In this document: positions 49,283 through 60,569 of the stretch, piece by piece | Numbering within the stretch: position 1 is the stretch's first letter | How the letters are laid out: each line of letters opens with the position of its first letter | Assembly: GCA_024114885.1 (NCBI GenBank) | Contig: CP099424.1 | Location: 1,798,001 to 1,862,000, forward strand | DNA length: 64,000 nt | Direction of reading: 5' to 3' | Source of the DNA: Septoria linicola | Lineage: Eukaryota > Ascomycota > Dothideomycetes > Mycosphaerellales > Mycosphaerellaceae | Notes under the pieces: model-generated | What the model was told of the DNA's origin: nothing | What the model saw: only the letters and a program-made list of their open reading frames with translations | Databases searched by the model: none | Made by a program: the position numbers and the translations under genes

Positions 49283-50000
49283 TAAGGAGCCGAAGATAGA
49301 GCTACTATACGCCTTATAAGGAACTAGAAGTCGCGCTATATCGCGCGTAATACGTCTAAGGTAACACGGCCTTAGCGTAAGGACTTATTATATAGGAAGA
49401 TATAGTACTATAAGGATTATAGGTAGAATAAAGAAACGCCTTAGGAACTACTATAGTACTAGCGCGTAGGGAAGGTAACGACCGACTCTATATAGCGTAG
49501 GCTATAAACGTATACGGGTATACGTTTAATACTAAAAAACTAGCTAAGGAGAGGCGCTAGGCCCTAAATTACCTAAGGAAATTAGAATTATTAGTTAACT
49601 AGGAAGAAGCTACTATAGATTACCTACGAGGTAGCTATTTCCTAGGAGCTATAAAAGGTTTATCTTTAATATCTGTATTAGGACAGAGGATATTAAGAAA
49701 GTTAGAGAAATAGTTAGAGTTACTAGCTTAGTTAAAATTACCTAACGTACGCTCCTAGCGTAGATAGTCTAGCTCCTAGAGGCTCGACGAGGAATTAAGC
49801 GCGCTAGAGCGCTATATATCGAGTCCTTAGATCCTTTTAACTTATAGACCGAAGAAGTAACTTGTTTTTACGACTACAGAAGAGGTAGACGAATACGACT
49901 ATTACTACCTTACCTAACTTACTATAAGCTACTACTTCTAAAGTAACTAGCCTATTATATCCTCTTCTATAGAAGGCCGGATCTCTAATAATACTAAGGT
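49283..50000 (+). other. D 5' leader with candidate primer-binding site
   Basis: TAAGGAGCCGAAGATAG follows the LTR immediately and resembles the B site. The remaining roughly 700 bp shows no clear domain and is likely the leader. Confidence 0.45.
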
Positions 50001-51960
50001 AAATAGCTAGTCTATAGATAGCGTTCTAGTAGAAGGATATATCGATACTCGAGGATAGCTAGCTTAGTTAGGACCTATTTAGTAACCTATAATAGGCACC
50101 TAGCTAGAGTTCGCTTCTCTCTTATAGTAAGTCCTCGAAGTAAACAAACTAAAGCTACCTATACTAGGTACTAATCAAAACTACTACTTTACTAGAGAAA
50201 ATACTACTAAGTTCCTAGAGCGGTTTAAGTTAATAAGTAAGTACTATAGTCTCTAGAAGCCTTCGTATAAGGACACTATTAAGCGCCTTATTATTAACTA
50301 CTATATTATACTACGTCTAGAGATTCGGCGTTTAGAGTATAAGTTATAGGAGATATTCGAGACTACCTTCCTTAATTACTTTATTAAGAGTAATACCTAC
50401 TACTTTATTCGATCTAGAGAGTACCTAGAGTAGCTCTACTAAAAGAGGAAGGTAGAAGGTAATAACTTAAAAGAGTTCCTTCGCTAGTTCCGTCTTACTT
50501 TAGACTCTATTAACCTAGAAGATATAAGTAAGCGTAAGAGATTAAGGCTCTTACTAAATAGAGTACTAGTAGCGATATCTAAGAAACTCTATACTAAGTA
50601 TAGAATCTATCCGTATAAGCTAGAGACCTATAAACTATTCGAGAAGATCTTTAAGTTAGCCGAGGACCTTATTAAAGGAGAAGATAGTTTCTAGATAGAG
50701 TAGGCTCGTAACTATAGTTAACTTAAGTCCTTATAGAAGTCTGTTATAGAAGGCCGACCTATAGAAGCTATAGAAGTTATAGTTAGACTAATATAGACTA
50801 ATAACGACCTAGTCTATAACTTTAATAAGTTAACTATTAATAATCTAATACTTCTAAAGTAGAAGGGCGGACATAGCTTAGCCCTCGCGCCTGTCTAACC
50901 TACTAGGCAATATATGTCGCCTACTATCTAAGATAATAGTAACTAGTAGTAGTAGTAAGCTATAACGATTAGGGCGTACTTAGGGTATATTTCGCCGTAG
51001 GTCGTAGAGTATATAAGAGGTCGCTACTATATCTGCTATAGATTAGGCTATATAGCTAACTTCTACTTATTAATCGAGTATATAATTACGTAAGGATAGT
51101 TGACTCGTAACGCTAATAAGAGGTTAATAGTTATAGGTATAAATAGTAAGGTTATTATAATCTAGTATCTAAAATAGGACAGGATAACGCCTTAGATCTT
51201 CTATATTAACTAGGTATTACGTCTTTATAGGATAGGAGGCTAGGCTGTAGAGTACCTAGACTACCTAGTAAGCGATAAGTAGCGTTAATAGTAGACTAGC
51301 TGTAATATAACGTAAGTAGTTCTAGGTTCTATTAAGAAAAGCTCCGATTAGACGCCTCGCGGTACCTTAGATTACTAGAATACGCCTATAGTACTATTAA
51401 AGCCGTCCGGCCCTAGGAGCCTAACCGCCTAGATAGGCGCGCTAAAGGTCGTATAGGTTAACTACGTGCGATCTACGTAGATTATTAGTATTCCTAGGCC
51501 TAAAGTATACTTTATAGAGTAGGACCTTAATAGGAGACATACTAGGGTTAAGGATTTAGAAGATAAGGACGCGCCTGTCCGTACTAACGTAGCGTAGATT
51601 AGTAAGAGTAAGGCTAAGGAGGCCGAGAAGCGAGCGCTAGTACCTATAATTTAGAAGTCTTAAGAGAAGGTACTTAAAGAAAGAATTTAGGCTTAGCGTA
51701 ATACCGCGTATACCTATAGGCCGACTAGGTATAGTATTCGTAAGGAAAGGCTTAAGGATATATACGACGACTTAGTCGATAGAGTAAACGAAGAGGATTA
51801 GTAGCGGTAAGACGCTACTAGGTCTTAGACGCTAGAAGATAGTACTATCGACTATATTAACGAGGATATAGAAGACGAGGAACCTACTCTAGTTACGCCT
51901 TCTATTCGTAAGGCGAAGAAAGCTCCTAAGAAGTAGAGGCTAGATAACTAGGTAAGGTCT
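50000..51960 (+). pseudogene. D gag with zinc knuckle, RIP-destroyed
   Basis: The capsid-like part reads YYFTRENTTKFLERFKLISK (about 50180-50240), then NNLKEFLRxFRLTLDSINLE (about 50465-50525), typical retrotransposon gag. A zinc knuckle at about 51019-51063 reads Y-YI-C-YRLG-Y-IANF-Y. Undoing RIP gives C-x2-C-x4-H-x4-C, with one Cys (TGC) still intact. A charged region follows to about 51960. Confidence 0.72.
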
Positions 51961-54900
51961 AAAGTACGCGTAGAGGACGATACTACTCTAAGAGCTTAGA
52001 AGCTAGAGACAAAGCTACTACGTCGTCTACTATAGACCCTATTTCCTATTATACTTACTAAGTATATTATACTCGGAGGTATTAAGCTATTACTTAAAGG
52101 ACTATAGGCTTCTATCTATATAGATAACGACGAGTTATAGGAAGCTCTTACTCGCTAAACTATAGATATCTATATAGCTAGTATAGAACTTAGCCGATAC
52201 TTTAATAATAGGCTATCTACTAAGATATAGGGACAGAGGTTACTACTATACTAAGTATGTTCTCTCCTTAGAGAATTAGTACCTAAAGGCTAGTATAAAC
52301 CTTACGCGAGATATAATATAGTTACCGTTAATAGAGGTATTATAGTATATACTAGTAAGGCTAATCCGTAGAAGGAGCTATACGAGCAATTAGTAGTAGT
52401 CGACCTATCTAGCGTTACTCGAGACGTCCTCGTAGCGCCTCTAATCTAGGTAGATATTTAGTTAAATAGTAAGCTTAGTACTAAGGACGGCCTAATCGAT
52501 AAAGGTACTAAGTCTATAGTAATAGACCGAGTAGTAGCTAGAAGGTATAGATTAGCTATTTAGATAGATATTCTAGAGATTAACTTATCTACTATAGGAG
52601 GTCTAGCCTAGATAGTAGGTATCTATAGGAAGGTGAACGTTAACGTTTTTAGCGTTAAATGCGTTATACTAGTCTTTATCTCGGTGCCTTCTAAGGACGC
52701 TAAACTAGTACTAGTCCTATTAGGTAGGACGTAGGCGATAAAGGTCCGCCTTTAGTCTAAGAACTATAACGATAGTACCTAGGAGGATACTATCTATTAT
52801 AGGAATAGCGAGTTAGTTACCTTTATAGGTATAGTCGAGACCTAGAGATACTAGACTATTAATAAGTTTCTTAGTAAAGGTAGCGCTTTAAAATAGTAGG
52901 CGGACTCGAGCTAGCTACTACGATATCTACCTACTATATAGCTCTAGTAGGAATAGGAAGACTAGGCCTAATAGGGCGCCTCGATTCTATCTAGCTCCTA
53001 GAGCCGGACTAAAATCTCGATACCTAGAGCGACGATTAGTTATCTACTACGATCGAGGACGAAGGCGATAACCTTTTAGACGATACGATCCTTATAGTAG
53101 TAGAGTATAATAGGTAGGCTAGCTATATTAGGATATATTATACTTCTATATACTACTATCTACAGAATCTCTACCTAAAGGTTCGAGCCTTTACTATATA
53201 TAAGCGTAAGGTAAACAAGGTCAAGCTTATAGACCTAAGCGTAAATTAGATAGATAGTAGTAGCGCTAGTAGTAACTATCGCTAGAAGTAGGAGTAGCTA
53301 GCGCGAGAAAGTAAACTACCGCTAGGTATAGGCTTATTCGATAGTAAGTACCTTATTAAGAAGTTTTCTAACCTACTAAAGGCGAGTAGGTTAACTCTAG
53401 AAGTAATAGTAGGCGTTACTACTAGTATAGAACTATAACCTAGAGAGCGCTATATACTAGAAGAGATACTCTTTAACCGAGAAGCGGTACTAGCGATAGG
53501 GTTCGCTTATCTTAGGCGAGTCCGTCTAGAGGTAGCGCCTCCTTATATAATCTATATAGTAGAGTACGTACTATAGTAACACCTAGGATTCTACTTAAAC
53601 CTATCTCTTCGTACTATAGTAGAGTAAATACTATAGAAGCGTCTAGATATAGGAACTCTTAAGTTTAGCTATAGGGCCTATCGTAATCTATACTTTCTAG
53701 TCGCTAAGAAGGATATAGGTTCGTATCGTCTAATTAACGATATATAGTTAATTAATAAGGTAACGATTAGAGATACGTACCTGCCTCCTAATATAGACTC
53801 GTTTTCTAAGTATTTTACTAGTTACTAGGTAGCTAGTATACTTAATATCTTCTCTAGCTATAACTAAGTTCTATTAGACTCGAGGAGTAGAGACCTTACT
53901 AGATTCGACTACGCCTTTAGATTACTTTAGATAACTACTATTCCGTAAGGAGCGACTAATTCTATTACCTAGTTTATCTATATAGTTAACTATATACTGT
54001 TTAATTACCTATCCTATAGAGTACTACTATTCCTTAATAATTTTAGAGTTAAGAGTCTAAAGACTACTTATAATAATATAGAGTTAGAACCGAGCCTCTA
54101 TAGGTACATTATAGAGTATATCGTTAACCTTGATATAGTAATTACGGACATTAAGCGCGCGAGTATAACTATTACGGTCAAGAAGTTATAAATTCTAATA
54201 CTAAGGATCAAGGTAGTAGGATACGTTACCGATACTATAGGGCGCTATCTAGATACTATACGAGTAGCTAATCTAGTTAACTAGCCGACGCTAGCTAATT
54301 AGAAGGAAGTACGTATTTTCGTTAGTATAGTTATCTACTTCTATATTTAGATCCCGGGTTTTACTACTATAACGATCCTACTATATAGGCTTATAAAGAA
54401 GGACGAGGAATTCGTCTAGACGCCTATTTATAAAAAGGCGAAGTAGACCTACGTCTGTTATCTAATCTAGGCTCCTACCTTAGTAGCTATTAATTACGAT
54501 AAGGTAGCTAGCGAGATTATCGTAGCTATAGATACTAGTAAGATCGGATAGGGAGCGATCCTTATATAGATAGTTAATAGATAAAGATACCTAGCTAGGT
54601 ACGAGAGCGGTACGTAGAATACCGCCTAGAGAGGGTATAGCGCTAATAAGAAGGAATATCTTAGAGTTAAGAAGGTACTTACTAAGTTAAAGCCTTAGCT
54701 GTTTAGGGTGCACTTTATTCTTAAAGTAGATACTAATACGCTCGTTTACTAGCTTAATAAAGGAGCTATAAATTTGCCTAATACTATAGTTACGCGATAG
54801 ATCGCGTAGATCCGACTCTTTACGTTTAAAGTTAGATACGTTCTAGGTAGGAGGTATACTAGTCCTAATACGCTATCTAGGAGGCTAGCTAGTACTAAGG

Positions 54901-56400
54901 ATAATATTATAGAAGACGAGGATAAAGAAGCCCTTATAGATAAGGCCTTCTTCTAGGTATATACGTCTAGGATTTCTATCTAGCCCTAGAGGCCCGATAG
55001 AGATAATATCGATTCTATCTTCTAGGAGGATATTAACGGCGACTCGAGCGTATAGAAGTACTAGGCTAAGGCTGTCGCCTTTATCCTACTTCGTAGGAGA
55101 CGCTCGAATTATATATCTAAGTTAGAGTACTACTACTTTAGTAAGATAGCTAAGAAGTTCTTAGTTATCGATAAGAAGCTATACTAGTAGCTATATAGAT
55201 AGGCCCCTTAGTAGAGAGTTATTAAAGACGACACGATATAGAAGCTAATCGTTAAGGAGATCTATAAGTCTAGTAGGTATAGGAACGCCGATTCTATATA
55301 CTATATCCTTAGGTCGAAGTACTAGTAGGACGGTATATATACGTAATACGCTATATATTTCCGCTAGTACGAGGACTATAATCTAAGGAATAGTATACCT
55401 CGACCTAGCCCTATAGTAGAGGTATAAGTCTAAACTATAGGAGAACGCTAGTATATAGACGGCGTCTATATTAATAAGCGCGGGTCCTTGATTATTACTA
55501 GAGAAGAGGTATTACGATAGCTAGAAGCTAAGATCTACTATTATACTACGCGAGAGGATAGTACTATAAAGAAGATGTCTACGAAGTAGATTACTGACTT
55601 TCTTTAGAAGAATATATACTACTAATAGAGCGCGCCGTTCGAGATTATACTAGATAATACTAATATTAATAATAGTATAGAGGTTTCTACGCTTCTTACT
55701 ACGTATAGCGTAAAGAGGCTAAGGATTTCTGTCTACCGACCGTAGAGCGCTACTATTATAGAGGTAGGATATAAGACTATCCTATCTACCCTATCTAAGT
55801 TATCTAAGAGTAGTTTATAGGCTTAAGTACTACACCTTCTAGCTATACTATAGGCGGAGCGTACTACTTATAATAGTAGTACTAGCGAGACCTCTACTAA
55901 GCTAATAATTAGTAGAGAGATAGTACTACCTATCGAGTTAGAATACTATACTTTTAGAGTTAAGGATTAGGGATCGGTTCGTACGTATAAGGAGCTAATT
56001 ATACTTTAGGCTAAAGTACTTAAGGCTATATAGGATATAGAGGCTAATATCTCGGAGCGATAGACGCGTATCTAAGAAGAAGCTAAGGACCGCTACGATA
56101 ATTCTAGATACGTAGATTACGCTGAATTTACTAAAGGATAGTTAGTTATAATCTACTAAAACGACCTTAAGATATCTCGATTAGACAAGCTTACCTTCTA
56201 GTAGCGCGAGCCGTATAGAGTCTTAGAGTATAAGGAAGGTACTACTTCCTATATCTTAGAAGACCTTAACGGTATAGTATTACCTACGTCGTATAATAAG
56301 GAATCTTTAAAAGGTATACCTAGATATCGAGCTTTAGCTACGCTAGGTAGTAGCGAGGACGATAATATAGACGATTAACTAGCCTAGTTAGGCTACGATC
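51960..56400 (+). pseudogene. D protease-pol, RIP-destroyed
   Basis: The retropepsin motif is LIDKGTKSIVI (about 52494-52526). The RT active site reads FLNNFRVKSLKT (about 54031-54066), from FLDDFGVKGPKT, with both Asp codons now AAT. RNase H starts with IIVAIDTSKIGxGAIL (about 54517-54565). The integrase has an HHCC-like region at about 55250-55390. A DNTNINNS block and YRPxSATIIEVGYK (about 55645-55775) hold the second Asp and the Glu. A post-integrase region runs to about 56350. The ordering is Ty3/gypsy type. Confidence 0.83.
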
Positions 56401-56820
56401 TAGATACTACTTAACCGTTCTAAGAAAGAGAAGAAAGGATAAGAGAGAGAAGGGTTATATATAACCCTCTTACCGCTTCTAGTCGTAGCGGACATACGGT
56501 TTCCTTTATTAATTTCCTTTATTTTACTTATAATACGCGCCTTCCTCGTAGATTACTTTACTTTACTTTTTTACTTTACTTTATAAGGTATTTACTAGTT
56601 TACTTTACTAGTTTACTTTATATTTACCTACTCTATATTACTTACTATTATTACCTATTTACCCTAGTCGCGATTTACTTTCTATTAACCCCGCTACCCT
56701 CTAGAACCTTTATTTACTCTATAGGACTAGATACTTAAGTAACTAGCCGCCTCTCTACCTTCTTCTTAATCTTAACTTCCTACTACTACCTACCGATAGT
56801 TATTAGTACTACTAATAACC
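56401..56820 (+). other. D pol-ORF3 spacer
   Basis: About 420 bp, rich in repeated TTTACTTTACTTT-like tracts (about 56520-56640), with no recognised domain. None of the family-B palindromes is found here. Confidence 0.5.
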
Positions 56821-56829
56821 TCCTCCTAC

Positions 56830-59640
56830 TTCTACTACCTTAAGTCGATTTACTAGGCGTAATCGCGCTAGTACCTATACTATATTAGTACTAGGTAACG
56901 TTAACCTAAGTAGCCTAAACGGCCTCTCTATTTAGGTAAGAAATATTATCTAGAATACTACGCGAACTAAGGATATTATTACTAGTATAGCTATAATTAA
57001 AGATAACGTAGAGAGGTATACGGTAGCGATAGAGATTATTAATTACTACGACCGGGCCTTCTCTAGGCTATATAATATAGCGCGCCTACTCTAGGAGGGA
57101 ATTAAGAAGATTAATAAGAAGTCTTTAGACAAGAAGTTAAAGTAGTTAAACTCGAGTTTTAAGAACGTAGTATAGTAGGGAGTAAAGGATTAATAGGTAA
57201 TCAACTACGCCTTTGCTCGTATCGAGACGGAGTAGGGTATAAGATATAGAAATAGTAAAACTATTCGTCTCTACCTCGAGAATTACTTAAAGATAGTAAA
57301 GAACTTCTTAGCCTATATAGGTAGCGCCGCTATAAATAAGCTTAACGTAGATACCGCTATATACCTACTCGCTAAGGCTATCCTTTAGCGCCTCCTTAAC
57401 CTAGCTAATAATCGCTTAAAGGAACACTACTCTATCGACTTAGATTTCGTTAAGCTAAAGAGTATAGAAGAACGCGAAGAGGTTTAGTAGATTAATACCT
57501 TAGGTAACAAGGTAAAGTAGTTAATAAAGGAGCGTAATCTATAGTTTAAGAATAGGATTATCTAGCTCGTCGAGATACCTCTACTAGCTATAGATAGGCT
57601 CTTAGGTAGAGAGAGAGCCTCTTCTTCGATAGTAGTACTATCTCGAGTTACGAGAGTAGCTACTAAGATCTAAGAAGACGCCGAGAAAGCCGCTACTACT
57701 CTTATAGGTCTGTCCGGCCCTAGAGGCCTAACTAGAAATTAGCGCTACTTAACTATAGGAACCGGCGCGTCTACTCCTATACCTATTAGAAGCTACCGAA
57801 CCTCTAGCGTTAACTCGCGCCTAAGTAAGGTTAGCGACCTAGGCCTATCTTCTCTACTTAGTAGTAGCCCTTACCTTTATAACCGCTACGATATTAGACA
57901 AAACCGCCTACTCTATACCGCTATTAATACCTAGAGCTTAAAGGTATAGGTCTTCGAAGCGCCTATCGCTATAAAGGTTAAAGAGTATAGTTTAAAGGAC
58001 GTTAACCTAAACAAGTATAGTCTCTACTTCTAGTACCTACGAAATACTACTAGAGAGGCGTTCGGCCTTAAGAATAGTAAGGTCGACTAACCGACGCTAT
58101 TTCGGAGATTTAGACTCTACGTACGTATCTAGGATTTAGTTAAACTCTAAGTAGAGTACCTAAATTAGTTCTTAGCGTAACGCCGAGCGGCCTACCCTAG
58201 CGATACTCTAAGTACTCTACGTTACGTAGCTACTAAAGGAACGAGATTTAATAACCTACCTAGACACTTTATCTATACTAATCTAGTCACCTATATTATA
58301 GATAAGAGTAAGCTACCGAAGCTAGTACTAGAGGTATACTTTAGAGAAGGTATAGTTACGTACGACTTATTTAGTTAGCTAGAGCCGGTTAAGGACCTAA
58401 TTAGTAAGGAGTTTACTATATACGACTAGTACCTACGTAAGATTAGTAGTAATCGTAATATAGGCTAGTATAGGAACATGTTCTATAGCAGTATTTAGTA
58501 GTTAATCTACTAGGACTCTATATACTAGATAATGTATATCTACTACTAACCGGATTACGCTACGAACCTAGTTTCCTACTCGTACTATACTAAGTATACC
58601 TACCTACTAACTAAGAGTAGGTCCGATTAGTCTTATAAGGGTTTCTAGTATATCGACCTTAGTATTATAGATATAGCTAGAGGCTATAGTATATCGTAAG
58701 TTTAGAGTATAGTTTTCTTTATAAATAAGACCTATACTAATTATACTAAATTAGTTAAAGGTCTATACTACTAACGAGTTTTTATAGTATAGGTAGAGAG
58801 ACTAGGAGATAGAGGATTACTTAGTAAGAGCTTCGTAGAGGATATTAAGGAATAGTACGTATAGAAGGAAGATATTAACCTACTAAGTCCTACCTAGGAA
58901 TATACTAGGAGATAGTCTATAGTACCGGTAAAGTAAAGAGAGGCTAGGGTATCGTCCCCTATACTACTATATAGCTCTAAGGAAAACAAGGTCGATAAGT
59001 AGATAACTATCCTACTTTAGTTTTATAAGGTAGACCTAGATACTAACTATCTCGAGATTAGAGAAGCTTCTAGTACGTACTCTTAGCTACGAGACGCTTA
59101 CTACGACCTTGTACCTAGGTATACCTCGCTATCTAGCTACTCTAACCGCTATAGAGTAATCCTCTACCGCTTCTCTACTTCGGACAAGTTAATACTAGCT
59201 ATATATCTCGGTTAGGCTCTCGTAGGTATACGACGCTAGGACGATCCTATAGTAGTCTTCGATACTATAGGCTAGATTACCTACTATACCGACGTATTCT
59301 ATACCTATTTAGAGGCCTACTATAAGACTACGCTAAGTAACTATCGCGTTCTTATAGCCTATATTAAAGACCTAGAGACTATAATATTCCTAGAGACTAG
59401 CTTCTACGCTAATAACAAGGATTTTATAAAGCGACTAGTAGCCGACTTCTCTACCGCTACCGATATAGAGGAGCTCTTCGAGTAGGCCGATAATAACTAG
59501 GTAGCTAGGCGTAGATTCTATCCGGCCCCTAGAGGCCTAATAGAGTAGCGTAAGAACTAGTAAGGTATAGAGATATAGAGGCGTAGAGGAGAGTTTAGGA
59601 GAGACGATAACTTGTTTCTATAATACTCTATACTATTATT
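56830..59640 (+). pseudogene. D ORF3; N-terminal helical region, C-terminal dioxygenase-like domain
   Basis: One frame of about 930 residues has only TAG/TAA/TAT-type damage. The N-terminal part is helical (VERYTVAIEIINYYDRAFSR, then KNFLAYIGSAAINKLNVDTA). A Ser/Thr-rich linker follows (about 57610-57880), then a C-terminal domain. That domain holds KGFxYIDLSIIDIARG (about 58637-58685), with an HxD when TAT is read as His. NYTKLVKGLYYx (about 58739-58775) fits NCTKLVxGxHH. LLSPTxEYTRRxSIVPV follows (about 58880-58930). The pattern HxD...NCT..V.G.H resembles fungal phytanoyl-CoA-dioxygenase-like 2OG-Fe(II) proteins. That is my inference. GFxYI and P..EYTR blocks are shared with B ORF3. Confidence 0.55.
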
Positions 59641-59650
59641 TTTTTAATAT

Positions 59651-60091
59651 TATAGTACGTAAACCTATAACTAACCTAGGGTAGTAGTATATAAGTCTAT
59701 ACGTAGGTCGTAGGGCCGGAGTCGGGCGATAGCTCTACGTAGTAGTTAGTAGTAGGTATAGTAGGTAGGTTAGTAGCGTGCCTATAGCGCGTCGTCGCGG
59801 AGGTGTACGTCGGTAGCTATAGTAGGCAGTATAGGCTATAAGCCTATTAGAATCGCGTAGTAGCGGCGCCGGTAGAAGATAGGTAGGAAGAGGAACAAGT
59901 AGTCAAACAATACTATATAGTATAATCGCTAAGTAGTAACCTAAGTAGTCCTCTCTAACCTTAGTAGTAGTAGTATAATAGATAATAGTCTATAACCTTC
60001 GTAGTAAGCTCGAAAATCGCCCTTATACGCCTAGGCGGTAGTAGCCGCTATAGGCCTACCTACTAGGTATAGGGACGCCTACCGCGTTATA
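59651..60091 (-). mobile_element. Solo D LTR, reversed, inside D
   Basis: 441 bp, the reverse complement of the D LTRs, flanked by the TSD ATAT (59647-59650 and 60092-60095). There is no partner LTR or internal sequence. It fits a full D copy that inserted here and was lost by LTR-LTR recombination. It split the D 3' untranslated region. Confidence 0.88.
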
Positions 60092-60107
60092 ATATCTCTA
60101 GCGAGAC

Positions 60108-60124
60108 TTCTATAGAGGGAAGGA
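60108..60124 (+). other. D polypurine tract
   Basis: TATAGAGGGAAGGA lies directly before the 3' LTR at 60125. Confidence 0.7.
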
Positions 60125-60565
60125 TATAACGTAGTAGGCGTCCCTATACCTAGTAGGCGAGCCTATAGCGGCTACTACCGCCTAGGCGTATAAGAGCGAT
60201 TTTCGAGCTTACTATAGAGGTTAGGGACTATTATCTATTATACTACTACTACTAAGGTTAGAGAGGACTACTTAGGTTACTACTTAGCGATTAGATAATA
60301 TAGTATTGTTTAACTACTTGTTCCCCTTCCTACCTATCCTCTACTAGCGCCGCTACTACGCGATTCTAATAGGCTTATAGTCTATACTACCTACTATAGC
60401 TACCGACGTACACCTCTACGACGACGCGCCGTAGGTACGCCGCTAACCTACCTACTATACCTACTACTAACTACTACGTAGGGCTATCGCTCGACTCTAG
60501 CCCTACGACCTATATATAAACTTATATACTACTACCCTAGGTTAGTTATAGGTTTACGTACTATA
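60125..60565 (+). repeat. D 3' LTR (441 bp)
   Basis: Direct repeat of 48842-49282, followed by TSD CTAG and then hAT transposase sequence. Confidence 0.93.
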
Positions 60566-60569
60566 CTAG

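Larger units (their letters stand above)
48842..60565 (+). mobile_element. Gypsy element D, complete, forward, nested in the hAT element
   Basis: It has 441-bp direct LTRs (48842-49282 and 60125-60565) and a 4-bp TSD CTAG (48838-48841, 60566-60569). Without the internal solo LTR it is about 11.3 kb. Order is leader, gag with zinc knuckle, protease-RT-RNase H-integrase, third ORF, polypurine tract, LTR. This is the same gene order as family B, but the sequences are only distantly similar. It separates the cargo ORFs from the hAT transposase. Confidence 0.92.
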
